A stretch of DNA of 64,000 nt from Anaerolinea sp. (GCA_029975055.1 JARKPU010000074.1:62001-126000), one strand, 5' to 3'. Shown: positions 31,801 through 41,124, numbered from the stretch's first letter. Notes: generated by a model not told the origin, from the letters alone. Numbers and translations: made by a program.

Positions 31801-32709
31801 CTAGGGGCTTTTAACCGGCACAAAGTGTACCGACCAATTCACCTGGGTTCCATCTTCGTCCAGAGAGCCGAATTCCTTGGTAAACTCTTCGCCTTTCATC
31901 ACCCGCCGCCATGAGATCGCCCAGACCTGATCGGGCGGCAATAAGTCGGCGCCGCCAAGCCCTTCACAGCTGCCCAGGTGCCCGTCGCCGGCGCTGACAA
32001 TCGTTTGAGCATCCATGTCGGAGCCCCAGACCTGGTAAGCCAGGTAAAGCTCCGGCCCTTCATCGAGCGGATCAGTTACCGGGGAAACCAGCTGCGGCAA
32101 TTCGATCAACTCGCCCTTCGCAAAAGTTCTGACGTATAGATGCGTTTTGAACGGGTAAGGGCCTTCGGTCGCGGAACATTTATACACCTGGTCCGATTCG
32201 TAATTGGGGCACCAGGCATAATCGGCCAGTTCGGTGACGTTCCAATCCTCCCCGCCGGCAATCTCGCTCTCGAAAGGCGGAGTGCCAGTCCAACCGGCGG
32301 GCGGGGCAGTGAAGCGGATGTTATAGAAGACCGACACCCAGGCCAGCCGCGAAAACCCGCCCGCGTTTTGATCCCACCCGCATGGCGCGCCGGCACGGTT
32401 CATGCCGATGTAGATATCATAGACCGGCGAGAAGCCTTTCTTCAACGGTTGCGACAATGATGCGTAGTCTGAGGACGGTTGAGGGGTAGGTGCTGTGGAT
32501 GTCTCTGCGGCTTCAGAAGGCTGCGCAGCCTGCGTCGACTGAGAAATGCCCGATGCAGTTGCAATGCTCAAAGGCGGAGCGCCGGTCTGCGTGGCTGTCG
32601 CAGGTGGTGACGGTTGAACAGCGCACCCCGTCAGAAGCAGAATCAGCACCGGTCCAACCCGATGAATCAGCGCATTCACAGAGATTGACTCGCGAATTGG
32701 TTCTTTCAT
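31801..32709 (-). CDS. Putative lipoprotein of unknown function
   Basis: Predicted lipoprotein of 302 residues. The N-terminus has a hydrophobic stretch VGPVLILLLTGC ending in a lipobox, then a long Thr/Ser/Pro/Ala-rich linker of about 60 residues, then a folded domain with several Trp, Cys and Tyr residues (GWDQNAGGFSRLAWVSVFYNIRF, LADYAWCPNYESDQVYKCSATEG). I do not recognise the folded domain. The ATG at 32709 is preferred to an in-frame TTG 15 nt upstream; ribosome site weak. Base usage is less GC-rich near the start. It is convergent with the GT39-like gene, with only a short gap. Confidence 0.65.
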   Translation of the reverse strand: MKEPIRESISVNALIHRVGPVLILLLTGCAVQPSPPATATQTGAPPLSIATASGISQSTQAAQPSEAAETSTAPTPQPSSDYASLSQPLKKGFSPVYDIYIGMNRAGAPCGWDQNAGGFSRLAWVSVFYNIRFTAPPAGWTGTPPFESEIAGGEDWNVTELADYAWCPNYESDQVYKCSATEGPYPFKTHLYVRTFAKGELIELPQLVSPVTDPLDEGPELYLAYQVWGSDMDAQTIVSAGDGHLGSCEGLGGADLLPPDQVWAISWRRVMKGEEFTKEFGSLDEDGTQVNWSVHFVPVKSP

Positions 32710-32898
32710 GGCCAGCCTGCTCAAGCAGTTGAACTGCGAATCAAACGGATCACGGTTCGGCGAATGAATACAATTAAGCGCAACCCGCCAAAACGCCCTG
32801 AAACTACATGTAATTGAATTGACCTGGCTTTACCTGGGATTCGGATTGGATAAAACACAACCGGCCAAATGGTTTTCTCGCTAAATGACTGGATTTTT

Positions 32899-32953
32899 CC
32901 CTCACCCTAGCCCACCCCTACGGGTGCGCGAAGCGCGTCCCAAAGGGAGAGGG
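32899..32953. repeat. REP-like imperfect inverted repeat
   Basis: CCCTCACCCTAG on the left and AAAGGGAGAGGG on the right flank short inner hairpins (CACCC/GGGTG; GCGCG/CGCGT). The outer blocks resemble widely dispersed bacterial repeats of the CCCTC...GAGGG type. One copy only in this window. Confidence 0.5.
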
Positions 32954-33094
32954 TTCTTCTGGAAATGTTTTGAACTTAGCCAGAAAACCACTAAATCATC
33001 TACCCGATGAGTAGATTTGAATAAATTGTATAGAAGAATGACCCCTGTTTCAAGGGATGAGAGACCAGGTTCACGGATCGAAACGAGCGAAACA

Positions 33095-33126
33095 GCCCGT
33101 CAAAATCGAAGCGACTTTTGACGGGC
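33095..33126 (-). terminator. Terminator hairpin after the SIS gene operon
   Basis: GCCCGTCAAAA pairs with TTTTGACGGGC around a 10-nt loop that can pair further (TCG/CGA). Read on the minus strand it comes 33 nt after the last gene of the operon. Confidence 0.6.
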
Positions 33127-33158
33127 CGCGTGGAAGGGCGAAGTTCCCCAAAGCAGGG

Positions 33159-33887
33159 TTACAAATACGTCAACCGCCCGCGGTAGCGCTCTAACCAGCG
33201 CCGGTTGTGCTCGTCACCGCCGTCCAGGTTGGCGCTGAGGAACACCGGGCAGTCGCCGGTGCGCTGCAGCAGAAGCTCCGCCGCCTGCGCCACCACCGCG
33301 TTGAGAATCGCCGCGCCGGTGACGGTGGATGAAGGCCCCACGCGCTGCGGCAGCCCTGGCAGCGCCACCAGGGCATCGCCAATGGGGGCGCGGTTATCCA
33401 GCACCAGGTCGGCCACCTCGAACAGCCGCGGCGAACCCGCCTGGCGCGGCTGGACGGCGCGCGAATATTCCAGCGAAGTGACGGCGATCACATACGCCCC
33501 GCGCGCCCTGGCCGCCTGCGCCGCCTCGATCACCGCCGCGTTGCGCCCCGAAACGGAGTGTACGATCAGCACATCACCCGGCTCGATGGGGGTTTCGCCG
33601 ATGATGCGCGCGCCAAAACCGGGCAGGCGCTCCAGCTGGCTGGTGAGCGTCACCGGGCGCACGTCGGTCGTCAGCCCGGGCGGGAGGATGGGGTTCACCG
33701 GCACCAGCCCGCCCGCGCGGTAGAACAGCTCCTGCGCCAGGATGCCCGCGTGCGTCGGCCCGAAGACATACACCAGGTGGTCGCGCTCGATCGCCTCGGC
33801 AATCACCCCCGCCGCCTGCCGGATGGCCTCGCGCTGCGTGGCGCGCACTTCCTCAAGTAGTTCGATCACCAGGTCGAGGTAATCCAT
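33159..33887 (-). CDS. SIS domain phosphosugar-binding protein (COG4821-like), copy 2
   Basis: Sugar isomerase-fold protein of 242 residues, cytoplasmic, expected to bind or isomerise a phosphosugar made by the kinases of this operon. The SIS core is seen as VYVFGPTHAGILAQELFYRAGG, then GDVLIVHSVSGRNAAVIEAAQAARARGAYVIAVTS, and the C-terminal SANLDGGDEHNRRWLERYRG, a tail typical of COG4821. The true start is the ATG at 33887, which overlaps the previous stop as ATGA and has AAAGGGG before it; the frame continues upstream without meaning. It is similar in sequence and length to the preceding gene, suggesting a local duplication. Last gene of the operon, followed by a terminator. Confidence 0.85.
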   Translation of the reverse strand: MDYLDLVIELLEEVRATQREAIRQAAGVIAEAIERDHLVYVFGPTHAGILAQELFYRAGGLVPVNPILPPGLTTDVRPVTLTSQLERLPGFGARIIGETPIEPGDVLIVHSVSGRNAAVIEAAQAARARGAYVIAVTSLEYSRAVQPRQAGSPRLFEVADLVLDNRAPIGDALVALPGLPQRVGPSSTVTGAAILNAVVAQAAELLLQRTGDCPVFLSANLDGGDEHNRRWLERYRGRLTYL

Positions 33888-34621
33888 CAATACCCCTTTC
33901 TCAGCGCTTCGGCTTCGGCCTGCCGGACGATCGTCCAGCCATCCGGGCGGTTGACGCTGGGCAGGATGGTGGGGGTAAGCCCGCGCGCCAGCATCTCTTC
34001 CACAATCCCCGCGCAGACTCCCCACAGCACCGCCGCCGCGCCGATGCCCGAAGCCGGGCAGATGGGATATTCCAGCCCGTCCACCGCCAGCATTGCATCG
34101 CCGTAGGGGGCGTGGTTATCCAGCACCAAATCGCCCACCTCGTAGAGGTGCTTGCCGGAGGGGTGCTCCGATTCCAGCTTCGAGCTGTAAGCCAGGGCGG
34201 TGACGACGATGACCTTCAACCCATGCGCACGCGCCTGCAGGGCCAGTTCGACCACGTTGGCCGTCTTGCCCGAAACGCTGCCCACAAAGAGTACGTCGCC
34301 CGGGCGCAGCTGGTCGGTCTCGAAGATATGCTCGATGTAGGCATACGAGAGCGTGCTCCCCGGCTGAGGGGGGCGCGCCGCGCGCGTGCGTACCGTGTTC
34401 GTCACGTTCAAGCCGAAGCTGAGCGCCGAAAGCGCTGCCAGCCCGCCGGCGCGGAAGATCAGCTCGCTGGAGATCATATGCCCGCTGTCGAAGATGTGCA
34501 CCGCCCCGCCGCCCTCCAGCGCATCGGCACACATCTTCGCCGCCTGGCGGATGGGCGCGGTGTCGGCGGCAATTTCGGCGATCTTCGCCTGCAAGGCCGT
34601 AAAGTATTGTTCGATGATCAT
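33887..34621 (-). CDS. SIS domain phosphosugar-binding protein (COG4821-like), copy 1
   Basis: Paralog of the next gene, 244 residues. SIS landmarks are AVHIFDSGHMISSELIFRAGG, RPGDVLFVGSVSGKTANVVELALQARAHGLKVIVVTA and ADLV-type VGDLVLDNHAPYGDAML. The C-terminus (PTILPSVNRPDGWTIVRQAEAEALRKGY) has the same layout as its paralog, with PDG where the paralog has DGG. It overlaps the BadF-type kinase gene by ATGA at 34618-34621 and the next SIS gene by ATGA, so all three are coupled. Two different SIS proteins may form a heteromer or act on two phosphosugars (inference). Confidence 0.85.
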   Translation of the reverse strand: MIIEQYFTALQAKIAEIAADTAPIRQAAKMCADALEGGGAVHIFDSGHMISSELIFRAGGLAALSALSFGLNVTNTVRTRAARPPQPGSTLSYAYIEHIFETDQLRPGDVLFVGSVSGKTANVVELALQARAHGLKVIVVTALAYSSKLESEHPSGKHLYEVGDLVLDNHAPYGDAMLAVDGLEYPICPASGIGAAAVLWGVCAGIVEEMLARGLTPTILPSVNRPDGWTIVRQAEAEALRKGY

Positions 34622-35562
34622 GCTTCCTCCTCAAGTGGGCTGTCGAAGAGCGCCAGCCTGCCGAGCGCGGCGGCCGGGGCTTCGACGCCGATTTTCAATT
34701 CCGCCTGCGGATACGCGCGAGCCAACTCGGCGCGCAGCGAGCCAAGGATCAACTCGCCTGCGTTGGTCAGGCCGCCGGCGACCACCACGTCGAAGCGCTC
34801 AGCCGGGGAGAACAGCTGCCGGGCGGCGTGCAGCGCCAGGGCAGCCAGGTCGGCGGCGGCCTGGGCAGTGATGCGCCGGGCCAGCGGGTCGCCTTCTGCG
34901 GCCAGGCGCGTGACCACCGCCGCCAGCCCGCCGATCTCGGCGCGGCTGAGCGGCTTTTGATAGGCCAGGTAGATCAACCCGTGGCGAAAGTCTTCCGGCG
35001 AGAGTTGAAAATGCTCGCACAGAGCCTGGACGATCCGGCTTTGGAGCTGCTCCCTGCCTTCAAAGACGCGCACCGCCGCGCGCAGCGCCTCCAGGCCAAG
35101 CGCGTAGGCGCTGCCTTCATCGCCCAGCAAAGAGCCCCACCCGCCGAACATCGCCTGCCGGCCGTCATCGGCGCGCATCCCAAATGCCGTGGCGCCTGTC
35201 GCCGCCACCAGGGCCACCCCGTGAGGCCGGTAAATGCCCGCGCGGGCAAAGACCACGTCGCGCTCGCTGTAATAGCGGAAAACGGCGCGCGGGCACAGCT
35301 CGCCGAACGTCTCCGGGCCAAAGCGCGGGCCTACCAGCGCCGAGACGAACACCTTCACATCCTCGCCGCGCACCCGTGCGGCATCCAGCGCGCCTTTCAC
35401 GGCCGCCTGCACGGCGTGCTGGGCCTGCTCGAACGAGACGAAGTTGGTGTTCACATCGGTCGAGTCGCACACGTAGAGGATGTTCCCCCGGGCGTCGAGC
35501 AGCGCAGCCTGGCTGCGCGTGCCGCCGCCTTCGAGGGCCAGCAGATAGTTCGAAGGGCTCAA
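34618..35562 (-). CDS. BadF/BadG/BcrA/BcrD-type ATPase, N-acetylglucosamine kinase-like
   Basis: Actin-fold kinase of 314 residues, similar in pattern to eukaryotic-type N-acetylglucosamine kinase. The N-terminal phosphate loop is LLALEGGGTRSQAALLD, the second ATP-binding segment is VALVAATGATAFG, the sugar-binding GGWGSLLGDEGSAYALG segment is highly characteristic of GlcNAc kinases, and DVVVAGGLTNAG is the adenosine motif. The start appears to be TTG at 35562: no ATG is present before the phosphate loop, and TGAGGACG, which includes the previous stop codon, serves as ribosome site. It would phosphorylate the imported amino sugar for the SIS proteins that follow. Confidence 0.85.
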   Translation of the reverse strand: MSPSNYLLALEGGGTRSQAALLDARGNILYVCDSTDVNTNFVSFEQAQHAVQAAVKGALDAARVRGEDVKVFVSALVGPRFGPETFGELCPRAVFRYYSERDVVFARAGIYRPHGVALVAATGATAFGMRADDGRQAMFGGWGSLLGDEGSAYALGLEALRAAVRVFEGREQLQSRIVQALCEHFQLSPEDFRHGLIYLAYQKPLSRAEIGGLAAVVTRLAAEGDPLARRITAQAAADLAALALHAARQLFSPAERFDVVVAGGLTNAGELILGSLRAELARAYPQAELKIGVEAPAAALGRLALFDSPLEEEA

Positions 35563-35571
35563 TTCACGTCC

Positions 35572-37611
35572 TCACTCGGTGAAGCTGCGGAAATCCAACC
35601 GCGCCGGCGGCGGATTTAGCGCCTGCACCTCTTTTCGCAGCGCCTCATCCAGCGCCCGCCCGCTGCGGGCGGCCTCGCGCCGGGCGTGCAGTTCGAACCA
35701 CAGGTCGGTAAGCACTGTTTCGCCCTCGCGCACGGTGGCAAATTCGCGATCGAGCACGCGCTCGACCGTCTCCAGATCGCCAAGCGCCATCGCCATCTGC
35801 CCGAGCAGAATTTGCACCCGCTCGGCCTCCTGCGCGGCAGGCGGCAGCGAGCGCAGCACCTGCATTCCGCGCGAATACTGCCCGGCCTCGCAGAGTTTCT
35901 GCAGGTATTCCACTGCCAAAGCCGCGGGCGGTGAGCCAGCCGCCTGGGCCGTCTCCCAGGCCAGCTCGTAAAGCCGGAAGCCCTCAGCCTGCTCGCCCTG
36001 GCGCAGCTTGAGCACGGCCAGGTTGCGGTAAGCCCAGGCCGAAGGTTGCAGCACGATCGATTCCTTCCAGGCGGCTTCGGCGCCGGGGTAATCGAAGCGC
36101 TCCATGCGCATCACCCCCAGGTGGAGCAGCGCAAGCCAGTTCCAGCCCGCCGGGCTTTTCAAGGAACGCTCCAGCAGGCGCAGCCACTCCTCCTGCACCA
36201 TCCACTCGCCCGGGGGCCCCGCTGCGGGCTGTTCGGGGAGCACGCCGCGCTCGAGCAGCGCCAGCCACTTGAGCTGCTCGGGGCCGAGCGTCTCTGCAGG
36301 GAAGGCAAACGCCGGCGAGGGGCTGCTGCCTCCCGGCTCGCGTGCGCGGCGCGCCAGCTCCAGCGCGCCCCAGCCTGAACCGGCCTGGTAGATCGCCTCT
36401 CCGGGAAGGTCGGCGCGCGCGCGGCAGGCGGCTTCGAGCGCCAGCAGGCTGCTTTCGGGCAGGGCGGCTTTCAGCGCCGCATCCACGCTCTGCCAGGCGG
36501 TCGGCCAGTGTGGGTGGTGGGCAGCCGCAGGGTCGGCCTCCAGGTAGCCGAAGGCCTGCGTCCAATCCCAGGCGGCCCCGGCGGGCATGGGCAGGCCGTG
36601 TACCTGCGTGGGGGCCAGCCCGGCTTGAATTTCAAGGTAAGTCTCGCCGGGCTGCGCCAGGAACTCCTGCCAGTGCCGCCCGCCTGCGTGTGTGCCCCAG
36701 CAGAACAGCTTGCGGTACTTCAAGCGGGCGGTGGATGCCTCCACAAAGCCGCGCCCGTCGGCGTCGAGGGCGGCCTCCCAGGGCATGGAGGCCGTATCGC
36801 ACTGGAAGAAGAATTCGTTGGCAAAGGTGGAATTAAACGAATAGGTGCCGTCTGCCCCGCCCAGCGAGGGCAGGCCGGGCAGGTCCGTCTCGCCGAAAGC
36901 GATGCCATCCTTCTCGAAGGCCGCGTAGAGCGCTTTTTCGGCCGGGGCCAGCACGCGCACGCCGGGACGCTCGTTCACCGCCACATTCGTCCACCAATAC
37001 ATCGCCGCCGCCTCGGGGTTGGGGTTGAGCACGCGCGTGTAGGCGAGCAGGAAAGGCAGCCCCGGCGGGAGGTAGAAATCGATCTGCCAGAACAGGCGCT
37101 TGCAGCGCTCGAACTCGTAGAGGCGCAGGCCCGGCGCGCCGGAGGCATGGCGGATGCCCGCGGCAAAGACCGGCGCGCAGGTGGTGAAGGTGTGGCCAAA
37201 CTGCCCGATGTTCCACTCGATGCCCCCCGAGAACCACGCGTTGCGGATGGCCAGGTTGGCCGGCTGGAACACCGGGTTGACATGCAGCAGCTCGCGCCCG
37301 GCGCCTTTGTGGAACAGCGAAACCAGCCGCCCGCCCACTTCGGGCAGGAAGGTGGCTTTGAGGTGCTCGTTTTCCAGCACCAGGGCTGAAAAGCTCAACG
37401 GTTCGCGCCGGCGCGAGTAGCCGTCTTGCATGCGGTAGGGCAGCACGCGAAGGCCCGTCTCCCAGCCGAGGTAAGCGCGTTTCTCTGCCGGCAGCGAGTC
37501 GTAGGCTTTGACCTCCGTGTTCACCGCCGGGTCGCGGAAGACCGGCAGGGGGTTTTCCTCGCCGAGGCGGGCGCCCGGGAGGGTATAGGTTTCTTGGCGC
37601 AGTTCTGTCAT
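35572..37611 (-). CDS. DUF5107 domain protein with TPR-like C-terminus
   Basis: Large cytoplasmic protein of 679 residues. Residues about 40-340 match the DUF5107 type, a galactose-mutarotase-like beta-sandwich: ENEHLKATFLPEVGGRLVSLFHK, AWFSGGIEWNIGQFGHTFTT, AMYWWTNVAVNE and LFCWGTHAGGRHWQEFLA. The rest is alpha-helical with TPR-like repeats (LALLHLGVMRMERFDYPGAEAAWKESIVLQPSAWAYRNLAVLKLRQG). Such proteins are often next to sugar transporters in gut and soil bacteria and may handle oligosaccharides, but no activity is established. The ATG at 37611 is preferred; an in-frame upstream codon would overlap the permease stop. The gap to the permease gene is 16 nt. Confidence 0.8.
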   Translation of the reverse strand: MTELRQETYTLPGARLGEENPLPVFRDPAVNTEVKAYDSLPAEKRAYLGWETGLRVLPYRMQDGYSRRREPLSFSALVLENEHLKATFLPEVGGRLVSLFHKGAGRELLHVNPVFQPANLAIRNAWFSGGIEWNIGQFGHTFTTCAPVFAAGIRHASGAPGLRLYEFERCKRLFWQIDFYLPPGLPFLLAYTRVLNPNPEAAAMYWWTNVAVNERPGVRVLAPAEKALYAAFEKDGIAFGETDLPGLPSLGGADGTYSFNSTFANEFFFQCDTASMPWEAALDADGRGFVEASTARLKYRKLFCWGTHAGGRHWQEFLAQPGETYLEIQAGLAPTQVHGLPMPAGAAWDWTQAFGYLEADPAAAHHPHWPTAWQSVDAALKAALPESSLLALEAACRARADLPGEAIYQAGSGWGALELARRAREPGGSSPSPAFAFPAETLGPEQLKWLALLERGVLPEQPAAGPPGEWMVQEEWLRLLERSLKSPAGWNWLALLHLGVMRMERFDYPGAEAAWKESIVLQPSAWAYRNLAVLKLRQGEQAEGFRLYELAWETAQAAGSPPAALAVEYLQKLCEAGQYSRGMQVLRSLPPAAQEAERVQILLGQMAMALGDLETVERVLDREFATVREGETVLTDLWFELHARREAARSGRALDEALRKEVQALNPPPARLDFRSFTE

Positions 37612-37627
37612 ATGAATTTTACGGCGG

Positions 37628-38539
37628 CTATCCCTTGAGCGCGCCAACCGTCAGGCCCTTTTCGATGCGCTCCTGGAAGATCACATAAATAATCAGCGTC
37701 GGGATCATCACCACCGAGACGGCCGCGAACATGCCGCTCCAGTCGTTCTGATACTGCTGCTGGATCTGCAGGAAGTACAGCCCCTGCGAGAGGACGAAGC
37801 GCGTCTGCCCTTCGGCCAGGCCGGTGTTATCCATCAACAGGGTGGGCAGGATGAACTGGTTCCACTGGCCGAGGAAGTTGAAAATTGCCATCGTCACCAG
37901 GCCGGGCTGCGCCAGCGGGAGCATCACCTTGAAGAAGGTCTGGGTATGCGTGGCCCCGTCGATGATCGAGGCTTCCATCAGCTCCTTTGGCAGGGTTTTA
38001 AAGAAAGCCACCAGGAAGAACACGGTGAACGGCAGCGAAAAGGCAATGTACACCAGGATCAACCCCCCGAAGGTGTTGCGCAGCTTCAAAAATTCCATCA
38101 CGAAGTACAGCGGCACCAGGGCGAGGAAGATGGGGAACATCATCCCGGCCAGGAACATGTAATAGACCACCTGCTTGCCCTTGAAGGTGTAGCGCGCCAG
38201 GATATACGCCACCATCGCCGAGAGGAGCAGGGTGAAGAACAGTGATGGAATCACCACGAGGAGCGTGTTGAAGAAAAAGTCGCCGATCTGGGCTTTCGTC
38301 CAGGCGCGCACGTAGTTTTCGAAGTGCATTTGGGCGGGCAGGCCCCACGGCGTGAACATGATCTCGCGGTCGGTTCGCAGCGAGGAAAAGACCGTCCAGG
38401 CCAGCGGGTAGATCACAATCACCGCCCAGATCGAGAGGAAAAGATAGATCGGCGTGTTCTTCAGCCAGGTCAGCCGGGGTTTGGGTTTGGCGATCACAGA
38501 GGCCTCGTTCGCGCGGTCAGAAGGTTGCGTGGCGGTCAT
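37628..38539 (-). CDS. CUT1 sugar ABC transporter permease (MalG/UgpE-like)
   Basis: Second membrane subunit of the operon's carbohydrate importer, 303 residues with six helices. The N-terminal PIYLFLSIWAVIVIYPLAWTVFSSLRTDREI is typical of the MalG side, and the cytoplasmic EAA loop is KELMEASIIDGATHTQTFFKVMLPLAQPGL. The C-terminal end reads ERIEKGLTVGALKG, where the last residues fit the family's usual tail. ATG at 38539 follows AGGAGGAGG. It lies 12 nt after the partner permease. The ATPase that energises this importer is not in the operon, which is common because MsiK-like ATPases are shared. Confidence 0.93.
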   Translation of the reverse strand: MTATQPSDRANEASVIAKPKPRLTWLKNTPIYLFLSIWAVIVIYPLAWTVFSSLRTDREIMFTPWGLPAQMHFENYVRAWTKAQIGDFFFNTLLVVIPSLFFTLLLSAMVAYILARYTFKGKQVVYYMFLAGMMFPIFLALVPLYFVMEFLKLRNTFGGLILVYIAFSLPFTVFFLVAFFKTLPKELMEASIIDGATHTQTFFKVMLPLAQPGLVTMAIFNFLGQWNQFILPTLLMDNTGLAEGQTRFVLSQGLYFLQIQQQYQNDWSGMFAAVSVVMIPTLIIYVIFQERIEKGLTVGALKG

Positions 38540-38551
38540 CCGGTCCTCCTC

Positions 38552-39439
38552 CTAGTACTCGATCGTTTCCTGGCTGCCGGCCCGCATGCCGATCATCGAG
38601 AGGCCCAGCACCAGCAGCATGAGCACCACGGCCAGCATGGTGGCGTAGCCGAAGTTCTGCCGCCTGAAGGCCTCGCCATACAGGTACGATGAAAGCACCT
38701 CTGCCGAACGCCCCGGCCCGCCTGTCTCGTTGGTCAGAATGGAAACGTAAGCGAACATATCCATGGCGCTCATCATCAAGAAGACGATCGCCGTGCGCAG
38801 CGAGTCGCGCATCAACGGCAGGGTGATGTTCCAGAACAGCGCCCACTCGCTCGCGCCGTCAATATTAGCCGCCTCATAGAACTCGACCGGGATGCTCTGC
38901 ATGCTGGCGATAAACAGCACCATGTAGAAGCCGACCGCCTGCCAGATGGCCACGAAGATAACCGCCCAAAGGACGGTGCTCGTATCGCCCAGCCAGGGGA
39001 AGGTGGACAGCTCCTTGAAGCCCAGCGCGCCGAGCAGGCTGCTCAAGATGCCGATCGTCGGGTGATAGACAAAGCCGAAAAGCACCGAAACCACAGCCGC
39101 CGAGAGTACCTGCGGGAAGAAGAACGTGATGCGAAAGAAGCGCTGCCCGCGCAGCCCGCGCGCAAACAGCGCCGCGAAAAGCAGGCTCAGGCTGATGGTG
39201 ATGATGGGCAGGGTGAAAAGGATGATGATGTTGTTCTTCAGCGCGTTCCAGAACAGCTCATCGCCCACCAGCCGGATGAGATTGTTCAGGCCGTTGAAGG
39301 TGATCGAAGACGAGACCCCGCGCCAGCGCGTGAAGGCGATGAGGATGGAACTGCCAAACGGCAAAATGACGAAGATGAAATAGAGAATGACGGGGATGAC
39401 GAGAAACCCAAAGATAAAGCGCCTTTGACCGTATTTCAT
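38552..39439 (-). CDS. CUT1 sugar ABC transporter permease (MalF/UgpA-like)
   Basis: First membrane subunit of the importer, 295 residues, six helices. It begins MKYGQRRFIFGFLVIPVIL, and the EAA loop is VEFYEAANIDGASEWALFWNITLPLMRD, the sequence that docks on the ATPase. I placed the start at the ATG at 39439, which has GGAGGAG about 8 nt upstream, instead of the longer open frame to 39511. A stem (39620-39660) lies between this gene and the solute-binding protein gene. Confidence 0.93.
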   Translation of the reverse strand: MKYGQRRFIFGFLVIPVILYFIFVILPFGSSILIAFTRWRGVSSSITFNGLNNLIRLVGDELFWNALKNNIIILFTLPIITISLSLLFAALFARGLRGQRFFRITFFFPQVLSAAVVSVLFGFVYHPTIGILSSLLGALGFKELSTFPWLGDTSTVLWAVIFVAIWQAVGFYMVLFIASMQSIPVEFYEAANIDGASEWALFWNITLPLMRDSLRTAIVFLMMSAMDMFAYVSILTNETGGPGRSAEVLSSYLYGEAFRRQNFGYATMLAVVLMLLVLGLSMIGMRAGSQETIEY

Positions 39440-39619
39440 CGCTTCTCTCCTCCCGGCTGCCGGCGGCCAGCCAACCTTGGGGTAGAAATTCACGCCGGTG
39501 TACCCGTCCAACCAGCCTGCCTGGCCCCGGCAGGCATTGCGATGTACCTGTTAATCATACATCAAGCCTGCTCAATGCGTTGCTCGATTCGCAGGGCCAG
39601 TCTGCTCAAACCAGCACCT

Positions 39620-39660
39620 GGAAAGGGCTGCCCAAATCGTCCGCCTGGACAGCCCTTTCC
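39620..39660 (-). other. Intercistronic stem after the solute-binding protein gene
   Basis: GGAAAGGGCTG (39620-39630) pairs with CAGCCCTTTCC (39650-39660). Not followed by a U-run on the minus strand. Stems at this place in sugar-importer operons often stabilise the binding-protein message and lower expression of downstream permeases; that role is inferred here. Confidence 0.5.
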
Positions 39661-39690
39661 AGTCTATCGTTTGTCAGCGTTCAGCATTCT

Positions 39691-41124
39691 TTAGGCTTCG
39701 CGCTTGTACTTCTTGATGTCCGGGTCCTTGGCCGTGTTATCGGCGGCTTTCTGGACCGCATCGCAGAACTCGGCGGGTTTGATCTTGCCGGTCAGCAGGT
39801 TCGTCGATTGGACTTCGATCTCCGACCACATGGCCGTGTACCACGTGCCGATGTGCTGGATGATCACCGCGCCTGCGGCGTTGTTGGCCATCTCAACCTG
39901 GGCCTTCATGAAGGTGGAGGCCTTGGCGCCTTCCAACCCGCCCTGGACGGCCGAAATGCTCAGCACGTTCTCGGCAAAGTACTTGGCTTCTGCCTTGCTC
40001 ATCAAGAAGCGCAGGAATTCCATGCCGTGCTTGACGTTCTTGGCCTTCGAGGGCACGATGTAAGGCTCGCCGCCGCCGGTCTGCGCGGCCTTGGGGTTGC
40101 CCACACCGTCCTTGAACGGCGGCAGGATCGACATGGTGGTCTCGAAATCGGGCGGGAGAATGGTCTTCATTTCATTCTCGAGCCAGCCGCCGCACGGGAT
40201 GAAGACCGCCTTGCCCTTGTAGAATTCGGCCTGCGAACCGGTGTGGTCGAGGCCCGCGGTGCCTTCCATCAGCCAGCCGCGGTCGTAGAGCATGTAGTAG
40301 TTCTCCACGGCGCGCAGCACGGCCGGGTCCTTCCAGACGTTCGGCTCGAGGTTGTCGATCTTGACAATCAGGTCGTTGCCGCCGGCCGAATAGATGAGCG
40401 GGAAGAGCACCATGTTCTGGACGTAATAGGGATACTTGGCCTGGTGCGTCCATGGGGCGATCTCGCCGTCTTTCTTGAGCTGATCGCAGAAGGTGATCAT
40501 ATCTTCCCAGGTGGCGGGGTAGGTCCAGCCCTTCTTATCGAACAGGGCCTTCGAGTAGCAGATGCCGTAGCCGGAGAAGACAAAATTGAGGGCCAGCTGC
40601 TTGCCGTTATACACCTGGTCGTCCTGCGAGCCCGGGATGAGCGATTCGCGCACGGTTTTTCCGGGCGTGTCGAGGGCGGGGGCATTCATCAGCTCTTCCA
40701 GGTCGGCCACCTGGCCATCGGCCACCAGCGCGGCCATATCGAGCTGGCCGGCGCCCGAGTTGTCGATCACATCCGGCGGGTTGCCGCCCACAAAGCGCGG
40801 TCGCAGCGTATCGCCGACGCGCTGGGTGGAGGTGACGTTGACCTTCATGCCCGGGTAAGCCTGCTCCATCATCTTGGCGCAGTATTTGATGTAATCGTCG
40901 CCGTAACCACCGGCGAAGAACACGCCGTCCACTTCCACATTCGTCAGGCCGAATGGATTTTCCGCTCCGGGTGCAATGGTGAACGGCAGTTCACCGCCCG
41001 AGGCGGCCGGGGCCGTGGTTGGAGCAGCCGTCGGGGTGGCAGCAGGCGCGCAAGCAGCCACAACAGCCGCGCCGCCGGCCAGGGCAGATGCCCTCAGGAA
41101 ATCGCGTCGAGTGTACTTCTTCAT
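39691..41124 (-). CDS. CUT1 sugar ABC transporter substrate-binding lipoprotein
   Basis: Extracellular solute-binding protein of family 1, 477 residues, tethered to the membrane. The N-terminus MKKYTRRDFLRASALAGG is a Tat-type signal (RRDFL) leading to a lipobox AAC with Cys25, followed by a Thr/Ala/Pro linker. Family segments include VTSTQRVGDTLRPRFVGGNPPDVI, YNGKQLALNFVFSGYGICYSK and GKAVFIPCGGWLENEM. The start ATG at 41124 has AGGAGG at 6-7 nt, unlike the upstream in-frame codon at 41163. Together with the PIG-L deacetylase and kinases the ligand is likely an N-acetylated sugar or oligosaccharide (inference). Confidence 0.93.
   Translation of the reverse strand: MKKYTRRDFLRASALAGGAAVVAACAPAATPTAAPTTAPAASGGELPFTIAPGAENPFGLTNVEVDGVFFAGGYGDDYIKYCAKMMEQAYPGMKVNVTSTQRVGDTLRPRFVGGNPPDVIDNSGAGQLDMAALVADGQVADLEELMNAPALDTPGKTVRESLIPGSQDDQVYNGKQLALNFVFSGYGICYSKALFDKKGWTYPATWEDMITFCDQLKKDGEIAPWTHQAKYPYYVQNMVLFPLIYSAGGNDLIVKIDNLEPNVWKDPAVLRAVENYYMLYDRGWLMEGTAGLDHTGSQAEFYKGKAVFIPCGGWLENEMKTILPPDFETTMSILPPFKDGVGNPKAAQTGGGEPYIVPSKAKNVKHGMEFLRFLMSKAEAKYFAENVLSISAVQGGLEGAKASTFMKAQVEMANNAAGAVIIQHIGTWYTAMWSEIEVQSTNLLTGKIKPAEFCDAVQKAADNTAKDPDIKKYKREA

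Larger units (their letters stand above)
32710..33158. other. 449-nt AT-richer intergenic region
   Basis: Lies upstream of the lipoprotein gene and downstream of the SIS operon. It holds a REP-like inverted repeat (32899-32953) and the operon terminator (33095-33126). It is noticeably richer in A/T than its surroundings; no gene is supported. Confidence 0.6.
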
